A stretch of DNA of 64,000 bases from Rhodospirillum sp. (lineage in GTDB: Bacteria > Pseudomonadota > Alphaproteobacteria > Rhodospirillales > Rhodospirillaceae), in assembly GCA_021741145.1 (NCBI GenBank), contig JAIOYK010000021.1:17295-81294 (forward strand), read 5' to 3'. Positions within the stretch are counted from its first letter, which is position 1. Every line of letters starts with the position of its first letter. A program made the translations under genes and the position numbers. The notes under the pieces were generated by a model. It ran no database searches. It saw only the letters and a list, made by a program, of their open reading frames with translations, and had not been told where the DNA came from. This document shows, piece by piece, positions 27,838 to 37,348 of this stretch.

Positions 27838-29856
27838 TCACGCGGCCATGGACCCGATCCGATCCTGGCCCCGCTTTTCCGCCAAACGCGCGCGTAGGCC
27901 CGGGGCTCCCTCCTCCTCCAGGATCCTCTGGACCGCCGCGCGGCCATGGTTCTGGAAGACCGCGTCGATATCGCTGGCGGCCCGCCAAAAAGCCTTGTGG
28001 TTCCCGACGCTGATCCGACGATCGATGATCGCCTCGATCAGGCAGGGGCCACCGCCGCCCGCCGCGTCATGGAGGGCGCCCTCGAACCCGTCCAAATCGC
28101 TGGCGCTCCAATGGCGCCACCCCGCGGCGCGGGCGGCCAGGCCGATGTTCACCGTCGGAGGCGACAGGAAATCGTCGTATTCAGGGATCCCCGCCGTCGG
28201 CAGGTAGTCGAAGATCGCCCCGCCGCCATTGTTGAGCACCACCAGGGTCACGTCCAGACCTTGGGCCAATTGCAGACTTCCCAGGTCATGGGCAAAGGCC
28301 ATGTCGCCAATCATCGCGAAGGTCGGCTTGTCTCGCTGCGCCGCGGCAATCCCCAGGGCGGTGGCGATGGATCCGTCGATCCCGTTGGTCCCCCGGTTCG
28401 CCAACAGGCGAAACGACTTGGCCACCCTGCCGGAGAAGCTATCGAAATCCCGGATGCTCATGGAATTGCCCGAGAACAGAATGGCGCCCGGCGTCACCGC
28501 CTCGACCAAATGGCGAACGATGGGCGCTTCCCACAGGCTGTTCTCGCTGGAGGCGCCAACCAGCTGGTCAATGTACCCCTCACAGGCCCGGAAGGCCTCC
28601 AGCCAGGCCCGGGGCGCCGGTTGGACCTGGCCCCGGGCGGTGATCCCCCGACAGAAGGACACCGGATCGGAGCGGAGGAGACGCGTCACGCGCAACAGGG
28701 GATCGGCCCATCGGACACTGGGGTCGACCACGATGTAATCGGTGGCCCGGGACTCCTCGAGCCAGCTCAGGACCGGCTTGGCCGTGGGAGGACCGCCAAA
28801 GCTGATGACCCAATCCGGTTGGAACGCGCCAGCGAATTCCTTCGAGCGCAGGAATGAGTCGGCCCGGGAGAAGACCTGGACATCCTCCGGCGCACCAAAG
28901 CGCAGATTACTCAAGGGGTCGGTGATAATCGGGCAACCGGTGGCCCGGGCCAGGTCATGAACGGCTCCGGGGAAGTCCGCGCAATCAATTTCCGTCGCGC
29001 CGCAGACGATCACGCCACGCCGTCCGGAAAGGGTTCCGGCGACATCCATGATGTCCTCGAGCGCCGGACGGATCAGCGACCGCGTGGTGGCCGGGGGCAA
29101 GGTGACGACCGGCTTGGTGCGTGTCTTGGGCACCAGGGGATCGCGAAACGGCATATTCAGGTGAACCGGCCCCGGCGAAGGCCAAAGACTCTGTTCGTAG
29201 ATCCGGGAGGCCAGTGGCGGCAGCGAAGAGAGGCTTCCATCGGGCAGGGGGAGGTGATGGGAGGCTCGGGTGTGGGGACCGAAAACCCGGATCTGATCAA
29301 TGGCCTGGGCCGAACAGCGGTCCTGATTCTCCGGCGCCCGGTCCGCGGTCAGCAGGATCAGCGGCGTCATGCCAGCCGAAGCCTCCATGACCGCCGGGTA
29401 CCAGTGACCAACGGCCGAACCCGAGGTGCAGATGAGGATCACCGGCGTCCGGGTCGCCCGGGCCAGCCCCAAGGCATGAAAGGCGGCGGAGCGTTCGTCG
29501 ATGACGACCCGAGTTCGCAGATCCCCGTTCGCCCGACACGCCAAGGCAAGGGGAGCCATTTGGGCGCCCGGTGACATGACCGCATGGGTCACGCCATTCG
29601 CGACCAAAGAGTCAATCAAGACGGCGGCCCAGCGGAAATTCAGTTCGGCATCGGCCTGAACAAGCCCGCGGAAGGTTGTGTTGTCCACTTCGGCGCGGAT
29701 GGATGGGAAAGAGACGCGGTCGACGTCATGAACCGCCGTCAGACCAATGGTATCCTTTCCCGGAGACTTGATGTCGCCCACGGCATTAACTCCATTTTTA
29801 ACGAAGAGCTGATTTTTATTGGGGCGAACCAGATAAGGAAGAGCAGCCTTGACCAT
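27838..29856 (-). CDS. MenD-like ThDP-dependent enzyme with altered substrate site
   Basis: 672 residues from the ATG at 29856 (a GTG at 29895 would add 13). Three-domain ThDP enzyme: the catalytic Glu lies in IDERSAAFHALGLA, the ThDP/Mg motif is GDMAFAHDLGSLQLAQ...NNGGGAIFDYLP, and LTADRAPE, AQAID and NRGTNGIDG match MenD (SEPHCHC synthase) of menaquinone synthesis. However the substrate-binding SPGSRS(T/A)PL is SPGAQMAPL, and the Lys-Arg pair near GPPTAKP has lost its Arg. No other men gene is nearby. About 75 residues precede the MenD core. It may act on another 2-oxo acid and acceptor. Confidence 0.75.
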   Translation of the reverse strand: MVKAALPYLVRPNKNQLFVKNGVNAVGDIKSPGKDTIGLTAVHDVDRVSFPSIRAEVDNTTFRGLVQADAELNFRWAAVLIDSLVANGVTHAVMSPGAQMAPLALACRANGDLRTRVVIDERSAAFHALGLARATRTPVILICTSGSAVGHWYPAVMEASAGMTPLILLTADRAPENQDRCSAQAIDQIRVFGPHTRASHHLPLPDGSLSSLPPLASRIYEQSLWPSPGPVHLNMPFRDPLVPKTRTKPVVTLPPATTRSLIRPALEDIMDVAGTLSGRRGVIVCGATEIDCADFPGAVHDLARATGCPIITDPLSNLRFGAPEDVQVFSRADSFLRSKEFAGAFQPDWVISFGGPPTAKPVLSWLEESRATDYIVVDPSVRWADPLLRVTRLLRSDPVSFCRGITARGQVQPAPRAWLEAFRACEGYIDQLVGASSENSLWEAPIVRHLVEAVTPGAILFSGNSMSIRDFDSFSGRVAKSFRLLANRGTNGIDGSIATALGIAAAQRDKPTFAMIGDMAFAHDLGSLQLAQGLDVTLVVLNNGGGAIFDYLPTAGIPEYDDFLSPPTVNIGLAARAAGWRHWSASDLDGFEGALHDAAGGGGPCLIEAIIDRRISVGNHKAFWRAASDIDAVFQNHGRAAVQRILEEEGAPGLRARLAEKRGQDRIGSMAA

Positions 29857-30327
29857 CAAAATTCGCCACGGGACAGGGTTTTCCGCGGCGCCCACACAAA
29901 ATCAATAAAATTTAAACTAAAGGCATTTTTTTTGTGCACAAAACCTTTATGCGTGTCCACTCGCTCGAGATAATATTTTGATATCGTTCCATTTTCCGCA
30001 AATCCGGAACAAGGGAGAGTCGCGGGCTCCACCCCGACATTCCGTTCGGGTTTCGTTACCAAATTGCAAACAGACAACGTTCACACAGCCATCCCACGGC
30101 ATCGTCATGCTTCGCATCACGATGCATCGGACCGACATCCGACTCCCAGATTTCCCGGGAGAATTCAAAAACCTCGTCGTCGACCCGCCAAAGGTGCCCC
30201 CATCCCATGCTACCGCGCGTCGACAGGCGGCGCCGTCAACCGGCGGAAATCTGCAATTGCCACACCCATTTTGGGGGCGTAAAAATTTTTGGTGTACAAC
30301 CACTTCGTTCAGACGTTGGAGGCGAAA
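29857..30327. other. Divergent intergenic region between the MenD-like and TRAP genes
   Basis: About 470 non-coding, relatively AT-rich bases holding the promoters of both flanking genes and the palindrome at 29930-29943. Short open frames on both strands have no SD site or recognisable content. Confidence 0.5.
29930..29943. promoter_or_regulatory. Palindrome TTTTGTGCACAAAA
   Basis: Perfect 14-bp palindrome preceded by a T run, about 75 bases upstream of the MenD-like gene and 385 upstream of the TRAP binding protein. Its 12-bp core recurs at 40437-40448. Likely a regulator site. Confidence 0.45.
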
Positions 30328-31308
30328 TTGAAGCGCTTTTTTTATATGCTCGCAGCCGTTGCCATGGCATTTGCCACAACTCAAGCGAAAGCCACTGAAA
30401 CACTTAAAATTGGCCACGTTCTACCAAAGGGCTCGCAATTCGGCGAAGCCATCAAAGTCATGAACGAGGAATTGGCCAAACGGACCAATGGTGCCTACCA
30501 GCTTGAGGAATACCCCGCGAGCGCCCTGGGTTCCGGGGCCGCGGTCCTTGACGCGGTGCGTCTGGGAACCGTCGATATGGTCATGTCCTCCGCCGGAGGA
30601 GCCCTGTCGACCTTCAACCCCAAGGTTGGCATCCTAGACCTCATGATGCTGTTCCGGGGTCCGGCCCACGCCGACGCCGTTCTTGACGGTCCCATCGGTG
30701 AAGACTTGTTGGAGACCTTCAAGGATCAAGAGACCGTCGGCCTCGCCTGGGGGGAAAACGGATTCCGTCAGTTGACGAATTCCGTGCACCCGATCAAGGA
30801 ACCCGCCGACCTCAAGGGGCTTAAAATCCGCCTGACCGCCAGCGAGATCTATAAGGCCGCCTTCACGACCCTCGGCGCCGAAACGTTTTCCCTGCCGTTT
30901 TCGCAATTGTACCCCGCCCTGCAGAGCGGCAAGGCCGATGGCCAGGAGAATCCCGTCACCACCATCGTTGGGTCGAACCTCCAAGAGGTTCAAAAATACA
31001 TCACCCTGTCCAACCACACCTATGCCCCGGCGGTCATTCTCATCAACAAGGATCTGTTCGATGAATTTCCAGCCGAGGTCCAGGAAGCCTTCGTCGCCTC
31101 GGCCAAGATTGGCGGAAAAGCGTCCAGGGACTTCGTGCGCAAACAGGATATCGAAGGGCTGGACGTTCTGAAAGCTTCGGGGATCGAGATCATTCCTCCG
31201 GAAGGATTCGACCGGGCGGCATTCGAGGAAGCCCTTAAGCCTTTCTATGACACCTATGCCCAGCAGTTCACCATGGAAAAGATCGAAGCAATCCGAAACG
31301 TGAAGTAA
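30328..31308 (+). CDS. TRAP-type periplasmic binding protein (DctP family), orphan
   Basis: 326 residues. A TTG start at 30328 is chosen because GGAGG lies 5 bases upstream and an ideal signal peptide follows (KRFFYMLAAVAMAFATTQAKA). The mature part has LKIGHVLPKGSQFGEA, the carboxylate-binding block IRLTASEIYKAAFTTLGA with Arg, and FSQLYPALQSGKADGQENP, all DctP hallmarks. It should bind an organic acid. No DctQ/DctM membrane genes are nearby; instead a chemoreceptor follows after 112 bases, suggesting a sensing role. Confidence 0.92.
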   Translation: MKRFFYMLAAVAMAFATTQAKATETLKIGHVLPKGSQFGEAIKVMNEELAKRTNGAYQLEEYPASALGSGAAVLDAVRLGTVDMVMSSAGGALSTFNPKVGILDLMMLFRGPAHADAVLDGPIGEDLLETFKDQETVGLAWGENGFRQLTNSVHPIKEPADLKGLKIRLTASEIYKAAFTTLGAETFSLPFSQLYPALQSGKADGQENPVTTIVGSNLQEVQKYITLSNHTYAPAVILINKDLFDEFPAEVQEAFVASAKIGGKASRDFVRKQDIEGLDVLKASGIEIIPPEGFDRAAFEEALKPFYDTYAQQFTMEKIEAIRNVK

Positions 31309-31420
31309 CGCCTTCTTTTGACGCCTTCTTTAACCGAAGTGTAGCGAGGCTCGCGACCGGCGTGCCTCGCTTCCTCTCCCTCAAGTGATATTAAAAGTCG
31401 TCGGGTGGAAAGTACAAGCC

Positions 31421-33463
31421 ATGACAGATACCGCACTTTTTCGAGGAGGTATTTCACACCTCAAGGTTATCCAAAGAATATCACTTGGCTTCTTGATCGT
31501 TCTTCTTCTCATCGCCGTCCTAGGTGTTCAATTCGTCCGATCCGTTGGCACCATTGACAATCATCTCAATCAAGTCATGACCACGGGACAGGGTGCGAAG
31601 GAGACCGCGCGGCTCGCCCAGCGCAGCGAACGCCTTGACCGTATCGTCTTGACCTATGTCGTCAACCAAACCGAGGCGGCCCTGGAGGATGCCCAGAATG
31701 AGATGAGCGCCTTCGAGACATCCCTGTCCAAGGTCGCCCAACTCTCCGCCGAGAACGGTACGGGAAATGACTTCCAGAAACAGCTTTCCATAATCGAGAC
31801 GGCCGCCAATGACTACCGGTCTGCTTTTGATAAAATCGTTGTGGCGGTTAATACTCGGCTTGATGGTCAAAAATTGACAGACCTTTCCGGAACACAACTC
31901 AACACCACGGTGATGGCCGTGATTGGCTTGGCTTTATCCAAGGAAGCATCCTCGGTCCAGGACGACGCTTTACGATTACTCCAAGCCTTGCAAGCAAGTC
32001 GCATGGCGACGTCCCGATACCTCTATACATCCGATCCCAATGACGCCAAGACCGCGAGCAACGAACTGGACCGGACCAAGGAAGCGATCGCCAAGCTCGC
32101 CCCGGAAGTCGCAAATCGTCGCGTGAAAAAGTTCATCGATTCCATGGCGCCCGGCATGGAAAGTTTCTCCAAGGGACTGGGGGAAGTGACCCAGGGGAAC
32201 CTCGCGCTCCAGGACTCCCAAGCCGCCAGCCGACAGGCCCTCGACACCCTTATGGTCGCCATGGAGGCGATCGTTCAGACCTTCGGCAACGCCCAGAACG
32301 ACGCCCAATCCGAGGCTCGATCCGTGGTCGACGACGGTCGGACACAAGCCGTGTTCATGCCGAGTCTGGCAATCGCCTTGGGCATTGTCTTCGCCATTCT
32401 GATCGGCGCCTCGATCGCCCGCCCCGTGCGCGCCCTCACCCAGGCGATGGTCGCCTTGGCCGAGGGAGATACCGGACAGAATGTTCCCGCGACGGACCGC
32501 CGGGACGAAATCGGCGACATGGCCCGGGCGGTTCAGGTCTTCAAGGACAATGCCATCGAAGTGGAGCGGCTGCGGACCGCCCACGAGCAGGCGCGGGAGC
32601 GGGCCGAAGCGGAGAAGCGCCAGATCATGAACGATTTGGCCCAAAACTTCGAAAATACCGTCATGGATGTGGTCCAAAGCGTGGTTCGGGAAGCCGAAGC
32701 GGTCCAAGGCAACGCCCAGTCCGTGGACAACATCTCCCTGAAAACCCGCGAACACGCCACCCAAGGGGCCGCGGCGACCGAGGAGGCCAGCGTCAATGTC
32801 AACTTGGTGGCCGCGGCCGTCGAACAATTGACGGGATCGGTCGCGAGCATAAGCTCCCAGGTTACGGAGTCGACAACGATCGCCGGGTCCGCGGTCAAGG
32901 AAGCACAACAGACCGATCACTTGGTTATCAGCCTGACCGAAGCCGCCAATCGCATTGGCGATGTCGTCCACCTCATTCAGCAAATCGCCTCCCAAACCAA
33001 CCTTCTCGCCTTGAACGCCACCATCGAGGCCGCCCGTGCCGGTGACGCTGGAAAGGGATTTGCCGTCGTCGCCAACGAAGTGAAAGCCCTGGCCAATCAA
33101 ACATCATCGGCCACCGAAGACATCGGCGTTCAAGTGGAAGCCATCCAATCCGCGACCAAAAACGCGGTCGGCGCGGTCCGTCATATCGCCGAAACCATCA
33201 CCCGCATGAACGACATCGCCGGGGAAATTTCGGCCGCCATGGAAGAACAATTCGAAGCAACTCGGGAAATTGGCCAAAGTTTGCAGCAAGCGGCCGTCGG
33301 AACCTCGGACGTAGCCCGCACCATCACCGATGTGATGCATCAGGTGACGGAATCAGGGAGTGCCGCGCATAGCTTGCTGGGCAGTGCCGCGACCCTCTCC
33401 CGGCAAACCTCCATTCTCCGAAGCGAGGTCAACGCCTTTACCGGACGGATCAGAAACGCCTGA
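31421..33463 (+). CDS. Methyl-accepting chemotaxis protein
   Basis: 680 residues. First membrane helix about 20-38 ([17 protein letters not shown]), a roughly 270-residue all-helical periplasmic domain of HBM-like length, second helix near [24 protein letters not shown] domain ([19 protein letters not shown]) and a signalling domain with the conserved tip [29 protein letters not shown] (in two pieces here). No C-terminal CheR-binding pentapeptide is present. It is the second gene after the orphan TRAP binding protein, which might deliver ligand to it. An 8-bp inverted repeat (31343-31371) separates the two. Confidence 0.92.
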   Translation: MTDTALFRGGISHLKVIQRISLGFLIVLLLIAVLGVQFVRSVGTIDNHLNQVMTTGQGAKETARLAQRSERLDRIVLTYVVNQTEAALEDAQNEMSAFETSLSKVAQLSAENGTGNDFQKQLSIIETAANDYRSAFDKIVVAVNTRLDGQKLTDLSGTQLNTTVMAVIGLALSKEASSVQDDALRLLQALQASRMATSRYLYTSDPNDAKTASNELDRTKEAIAKLAPEVANRRVKKFIDSMAPGMESFSKGLGEVTQGNLALQDSQAASRQALDTLMVAMEAIVQTFGNAQNDAQSEARSVVDDGRTQAVFMPSLAIALGIVFAILIGASIARPVRALTQAMVALAEGDTGQNVPATDRRDEIGDMARAVQVFKDNAIEVERLRTAHEQARERAEAEKRQIMNDLAQNFENTVMDVVQSVVREAEAVQGNAQSVDNISLKTREHATQGAAATEEASVNVNLVAAAVEQLTGSVASISSQVTESTTIAGSAVKEAQQTDHLVISLTEAANRIGDVVHLIQQIASQTNLLALNATIEAARAGDAGKGFAVVANEVKALANQTSSATEDIGVQVEAIQSATKNAVGAVRHIAETITRMNDIAGEISAAMEEQFEATREIGQSLQQAAVGTSDVARTITDVMHQVTESGSAAHSLLGSAATLSRQTSILRSEVNAFTGRIRNA

Positions 33464-33524
33464 CCCCCTATTCTGGGTGATCACCCAGCCACCCGCGCCC
33501 ATCAAAGAAGGAAGGACGGAGGTT

Positions 33525-34007
33525 ATGAGTTCATTCATCGTGAAAGGTCTTCCAGGACTCGCCCTGACGGCGGCCACCATGGTGCTGTCCGCTTGCGCCG
33601 CCACCGAGGCGCCAACGCCTGGAACGGAACCCGCGAGCCCGAGCAGTGTCATGCTGCTCGAAACGTCGACGCATGGGGACGGTGTCCCTCTGGTCTACCC
33701 CGCGGGAACGCCCTTGATCACATCACGGATCACGACCTTCCCGCCCCATTCCAAGACCTCTGTCCATCGTCATCTGGTTCCCTTGTACGCGTATATTCTA
33801 GAGGGAGAACTGACGATTCATCCGGAAGGGGGCCCGCCCCGCATCTTCAAGAAAGGCGATGCCTTCATGGAGACCGCAGGGTGGCATTACGGCGAGAACA
33901 AAACGGATAAGCCAATAAAACTCCTTGCCGTTTACGCCGGAGAAGTTGGTGTTCCCCTGGCCGTTCGCAAGGACGCCCCCGCCCCCGCACCCGTCGAGTC
34001 AAAGTAG
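33525..34007 (+). CDS. Cupin-domain lipoprotein
   Basis: 160 residues. Lipoprotein signal (VKGLPGLALTAATMVLSAC; lipobox LSAC, lipidated Cys at 24), an Ala/Pro linker and a small cupin barrel with metal-ligand His in HSKTSVHRHLVPLYAYILEGE and GWHYGENK. GGACGGAGG precedes the ATG at 33525. It would sit on the periplasmic side of a membrane. Same strand as the MCP, 61 bases downstream, perhaps cotranscribed. Function unknown. Confidence 0.8.
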   Translation: MSSFIVKGLPGLALTAATMVLSACAATEAPTPGTEPASPSSVMLLETSTHGDGVPLVYPAGTPLITSRITTFPPHSKTSVHRHLVPLYAYILEGELTIHPEGGPPRIFKKGDAFMETAGWHYGENKTDKPIKLLAVYAGEVGVPLAVRKDAPAPAPVESK

Positions 34008-34016
34008 AGCACCTCA

Positions 34017-34053
34017 CGGTCAAACGAGACCCTTTCGTGACCTCGTTTGACCG
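34017..34053. terminator. Bidirectional hairpin between cupin gene and cysH
   Basis: 12-bp perfect inverted repeat CGGTCAAACGAG / CTCGTTTGACCG with a 13-base loop, between convergent genes. Confidence 0.75.
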
Positions 34054-34062
34054 CGAGCCCTT

Positions 34063-34797
34063 TCAGCATCCCTGGGCGCGCTTAATGGGCATGGCCGACA
34101 CGTTCGGCAAATGAATACCGCATTCGGTCTTCCCCTTCCCGGCCCACCGACCAGAGCGGAAGTCCGAGGATTCCGCGACCCGCTCCGTGCAGGGCATGCA
34201 GCCGACGGACAGGAACCCGTCCTCCCACAGGGGATGGCGGGGTAGGTCGTGGACCGCATGGTAGGTCTCGACCTCCTCGGCGCCCCAACGGGCGAGGGGA
34301 GTCACCTTGACCATATAGCCGTCGGCCTCGGCGATGGGCAGGGCGTCACGACCCTCTCCGTGATGCCCCTTGCGACCGTTAATCCAACAGTCAAACGCCT
34401 CCAGCGCCTTGCGCAGGGGAAGCACCTTGCGCAGGTAGCAGCAACGGTCCGGGTCCCGGGAGAACAGCATCATATCCGGGTCCTCCCGGGCGATCTCCTT
34501 CTCCGGTCCCAGGGTGCGGACGTCGGTCAGACCCAGACGCTCCACCATTTTGTCCCGATGGCGCAAAGTCTCGCCAAACAGACGACCCGTATCCATGAAC
34601 AGGACCGGCGTGTTGGCGTCGATATTGGCCACCATGTGCAACAATACCGCGGCTTCGGTGCCGAAGGAGGAGACCAGGGCCGTGCGGCCCTTGTAGGCCC
34701 GGGTCAGCACGTCTTCCAGAATCGCTTCCGCCGTGCTGGAGGCATGGCGGTCGACCAGATAATCAATCGCCTGGGAAACATCGACTTCCGCTGTCAT
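34063..34797 (-). CDS. cysH: Adenylyl-sulfate (APS) reductase, [4Fe-4S] type
   Basis: 244 residues. Reduces activated sulfate to sulfite with thioredoxin. The iron-sulfur cysteines are present as CC (119-120) and CxxC (C200, C203), which marks the APS-using type rather than PAPS-only enzymes; the catalytic Cys is C226 in ECGIH. SSFGTEAAVLLH and FMDTGRLFGETL are conserved. The ATG at 34797 overlaps the DUF934 stop (ATGA). Last gene of the sulfate-assimilation operon. Confidence 0.94.
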   Translation of the reverse strand: MTAEVDVSQAIDYLVDRHASSTAEAILEDVLTRAYKGRTALVSSFGTEAAVLLHMVANIDANTPVLFMDTGRLFGETLRHRDKMVERLGLTDVRTLGPEKEIAREDPDMMLFSRDPDRCCYLRKVLPLRKALEAFDCWINGRKGHHGEGRDALPIAEADGYMVKVTPLARWGAEEVETYHAVHDLPRHPLWEDGFLSVGCMPCTERVAESSDFRSGRWAGKGKTECGIHLPNVSAMPIKRAQGC

Positions 34798-35387
34798 GCC
34801 ACGGTCTCCTTCAGAGCGTCGGTGGACCGGCGCTTGGTGTCCTTCAGAGCGCCGGTGGACCGGCGCTCGGCCCAAAGGGCGGGACGGCCATCCCCGGCAT
34901 GTTGGTAGACGTGACGAAAACGGGACAGGGCCTTGGTCACCGCCTCTTCCGTCAACGCGCCCTTCGGATCGCCCTTCGGATCAATGGCATCGAACCCGCA
35001 ACGGGCCATCAGCGGCACTTGGTCGATCTTAACGTCGCCCAGGGCCCGCAATTCCCCCCCAAAACCATGCCGTTCCCGCAGCAGACGGGCGGTGGTATAG
35101 GCCCGGCCATCGGTGAAGGCGGGAAAGGCCAGGCCAATCACCGGCAGGCGCGCCATATCCTCGGCCAGAGTGAGGCCCCAGTCCTCCGGACCTTCGGTGC
35201 TGGCCAGCCAGACTCCCACGGATAGGCCCGCGTCGATCAGGTCCAAGCGCTCCTCCCGCCAGCGGACCAGCGGCAAAAGCACGGTCGCGGCGTTGTCGGG
35301 ATAGGGGTTGGGAAGAGCATCCTCGACGCCGAGAACGGGAAGGGACTCGGCCACGCGGACCGGGAAATCAAGCCGAAACGGAGCCAT
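34794..35387 (-). CDS. DUF934 protein of the sulfite reductase operon
   Basis: 197 residues. DUF934 proteins are regularly encoded between sulfite reductase and cysH in alphaproteobacteria and have been proposed to assist sulfite reduction. Visible blocks: DAGLSVGVWLASTEGPED, VIGLAFPAFTDGRAYTTARL and RCGFDAIDP. It overlaps cysI by 20 bases and cysH by 4. The extreme C-terminus has an 11-residue repeat (R-RSTGALKDTK / R-RSTDALKETV), created by a 33-base tandem duplication. Confidence 0.85.
   Translation of the reverse strand: MAPFRLDFPVRVAESLPVLGVEDALPNPYPDNAATVLLPLVRWREERLDLIDAGLSVGVWLASTEGPEDWGLTLAEDMARLPVIGLAFPAFTDGRAYTTARLLRERHGFGGELRALGDVKIDQVPLMARCGFDAIDPKGDPKGALTEEAVTKALSRFRHVYQHAGDGRPALWAERRSTGALKDTKRRSTDALKETVA
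34807..34867. repeat. 33-bp tandem duplication in the 3' end of the DUF934 gene
   Basis: Two copies of a block starting TCCTTCAGAGCG (34807-34834 and 34840-34867), 27 of 28 bases the same. In-frame, so it lengthens the protein by 11 residues. Confidence 0.9.
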
Positions 35388-37038
35388 GAAGCGCCTCCTT
35401 GAACGGGGTGATGCCAACACGGCGGAACGTCTCGATGAAGGTTTCGGGTCCCTCGCGGAGTCCCATGTAGGCCTCGACCACGGTTTCCACCGCGTCGACG
35501 ATCCCCTCGGCGGAAAAGCCCCGCCCGGTCTGTTGGGCCACCGCGGCCAGTTCGTCCGCGGCGCCGCCCAAGACCAATTGATAGGCCTCGTCCCCGGCCT
35601 TCTCCAGGCCCAGAATGCCGATATTGCCAGCATGGTGATGGCCGCAGGCGTTGATGCAGCCGCTGATGTTGAGGGTGATCGGGCCAATGTCCCGCACCCG
35701 GGTCATGTCCTCGAATCGGGTGCTGATCTCCTGCGCGATGGGGATGGAGCGGGCCGTGGCGAGCGCGCAGTAATCCAGCCCCGGGCAGGCGATGATATCG
35801 CCCATATGACCCACGTTCGGCGTCTCCAGACCGACGACCTGGAGGGCCATCCACAGCGCATGCAACTGGTCCTGGCGCACATGGGGCAGCAGCAGGTTCT
35901 GTTCATGGGTTACCCGCAGGATACCCTGGGAGTAGCGGTCCACCAGCTCGGCCACGGCCTCCATCTCGTCGGTGGTGGCGTCGCCGGGAATGCCGCCGAC
36001 GGGCTTCAGCGAAATGGTCACCCCCGCATAGCCCTCCACCTTGTGGGCATGGACATTGGCGTTGAGCCAGAGGTCGAAGGCCGGGTCCTTGGCGCGAAGG
36101 TCGGCGACCTCCCGGGCGGTCCCGGCGGGAACCGGCGCGGCGACCAGGGGGGCGAAGTAGTCGGCGATGCGAGCGATTTCCTCGGCGGGGACATCCACGG
36201 TGGTCCGCTCCATGGCCTCCCATTCGGCGTCGACCTTGGCGCGGAAGCCCTCGACGCCGAGCGCATCCATGAGGATTTTAATGCGGGCCTTATATTTGTT
36301 GTCCCTGCGGCCCTGTAGGTTATAGGTCCGCAGGATGGCCTCCAGGTAGGAAAGCAGGTGCTCCTTGCGCAGATCGTCGCGGATCAGGCGGCCGATGCGT
36401 GGGGTGCGGCCCATGCCGCCCCCCACATAGACCTTAAAGCCGATCTCGCCGGATTCATCGGGCAAGGGCGCCAATTCCAGGCCAATGTCGTGGAATTGGA
36501 CCGCCGCCCGATCCTTGGTGGCGCCGGTGATGGCGATCTTGAACTTGCGCGGCAGGTAAGTGAACTCTGGATGGAAGGTGGACCACTGGCGGATCAACTC
36601 CGCCCAAGGGCGCGGGTCCTCGTATTCATCCGCGGCCACACCCGCGAGCGGATCACAGGTGGTGTTGCGGATGCAATTGCCGCTGGTCTGGATGGCGTGC
36701 AATCCCACCTCGGCCAACTCCTCCAAAACCTTGGGCATGTCGGAGAGCGCGATCCAGTTGTACTGAATATTCTGGCGGGTGGTGAAATGGCCATAGCCTT
36801 TGTCGTAGTCCTTCGCGACGCGGGCCATGCGGCGGAGTTGATTGGCTGACAACTCGCCATAGGGCACGGCGACCCTCAGCATATAGGCGTGGAGCTGCAA
36901 ATAGACCCCATTCATCAGCCGTAGGGGTTTGAAGGAATCCTCGTCCAATTCACCGGACAGGCGGCGAGCCACCTGATCGGCGAACTCCCGGGTGCGGTCG
37001 GCGACGATGGCCGCGTCGAATTCGTCATATCGATACAT
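35368..37038 (-). CDS. cysI: Sulfite reductase hemoprotein (siroheme, [4Fe-4S])
   Basis: 556 residues, nitrite/sulfite reductase fold. Two ferredoxin-like half-domains and two siroheme/cluster domains; the cluster cysteines are in ACPGLDYCALATA and NISGCINACGHHH. GHFTTRQNIQYNWI and SGNCIRNTTCDP are conserved substrate-face blocks. Six-electron reduction of sulfite to sulfide. No flavoprotein CysJ gene is present, so electrons probably come from ferredoxin or another partner. Genetic context with siroheme synthase and APS reductase favours sulfite over nitrite. Confidence 0.92.
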   Translation of the reverse strand: MYRYDEFDAAIVADRTREFADQVARRLSGELDEDSFKPLRLMNGVYLQLHAYMLRVAVPYGELSANQLRRMARVAKDYDKGYGHFTTRQNIQYNWIALSDMPKVLEELAEVGLHAIQTSGNCIRNTTCDPLAGVAADEYEDPRPWAELIRQWSTFHPEFTYLPRKFKIAITGATKDRAAVQFHDIGLELAPLPDESGEIGFKVYVGGGMGRTPRIGRLIRDDLRKEHLLSYLEAILRTYNLQGRRDNKYKARIKILMDALGVEGFRAKVDAEWEAMERTTVDVPAEEIARIADYFAPLVAAPVPAGTAREVADLRAKDPAFDLWLNANVHAHKVEGYAGVTISLKPVGGIPGDATTDEMEAVAELVDRYSQGILRVTHEQNLLLPHVRQDQLHALWMALQVVGLETPNVGHMGDIIACPGLDYCALATARSIPIAQEISTRFEDMTRVRDIGPITLNISGCINACGHHHAGNIGILGLEKAGDEAYQLVLGGAADELAAVAQQTGRGFSAEGIVDAVETVVEAYMGLREGPETFIETFRRVGITPFKEALHGSVSA

Positions 37039-37041
37039 GAT

Positions 37042-37341
37042 TCACTGAGCTTTCGCGGAAGGAGACGTCTTGTAGGCCACGGTCGGCCCTTCGGCGCGGA
37101 TGCGGTCACGGAGATGGGCGGGAGCGCCGTCACGCACCACATGGGCATAAACGCCCACGACGCCCGATACCTCGTCGGCTCTGGCTCGGACCAGCTCGGC
37201 CTCCAGGGCCTCGCCGGACAGGACCAGGGCGTCGGAAAAGGTCTCGCTCCAGGTGCATTCACCGCATCGGTAGACCACGACACCATCAGCGAGACGATTG
37301 GCGGAAATGACATGAAGGGCGAGGACGGTCTTCTTGCTCAT
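37042..37341 (-). CDS. DUF2849 protein of the sulfite reductase operon
   Basis: 99 residues. Starts KKTVLALHVISANRLADGVVVY, typical of DUF2849, a small family found only between cysG and cysI in alphaproteobacteria. No function is established; a role as an accessory to sulfite reductase is inferred from position. Lies 7 bases after cysG and 3 before cysI. Confidence 0.85.
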   Translation of the reverse strand: MSKKTVLALHVISANRLADGVVVYRCGECTWSETFSDALVLSGEALEAELVRARADEVSGVVGVYAHVVRDGAPAHLRDRIRAEGPTVAYKTSPSAKAQ

Positions 37342-37348
37342 GGTTTGG

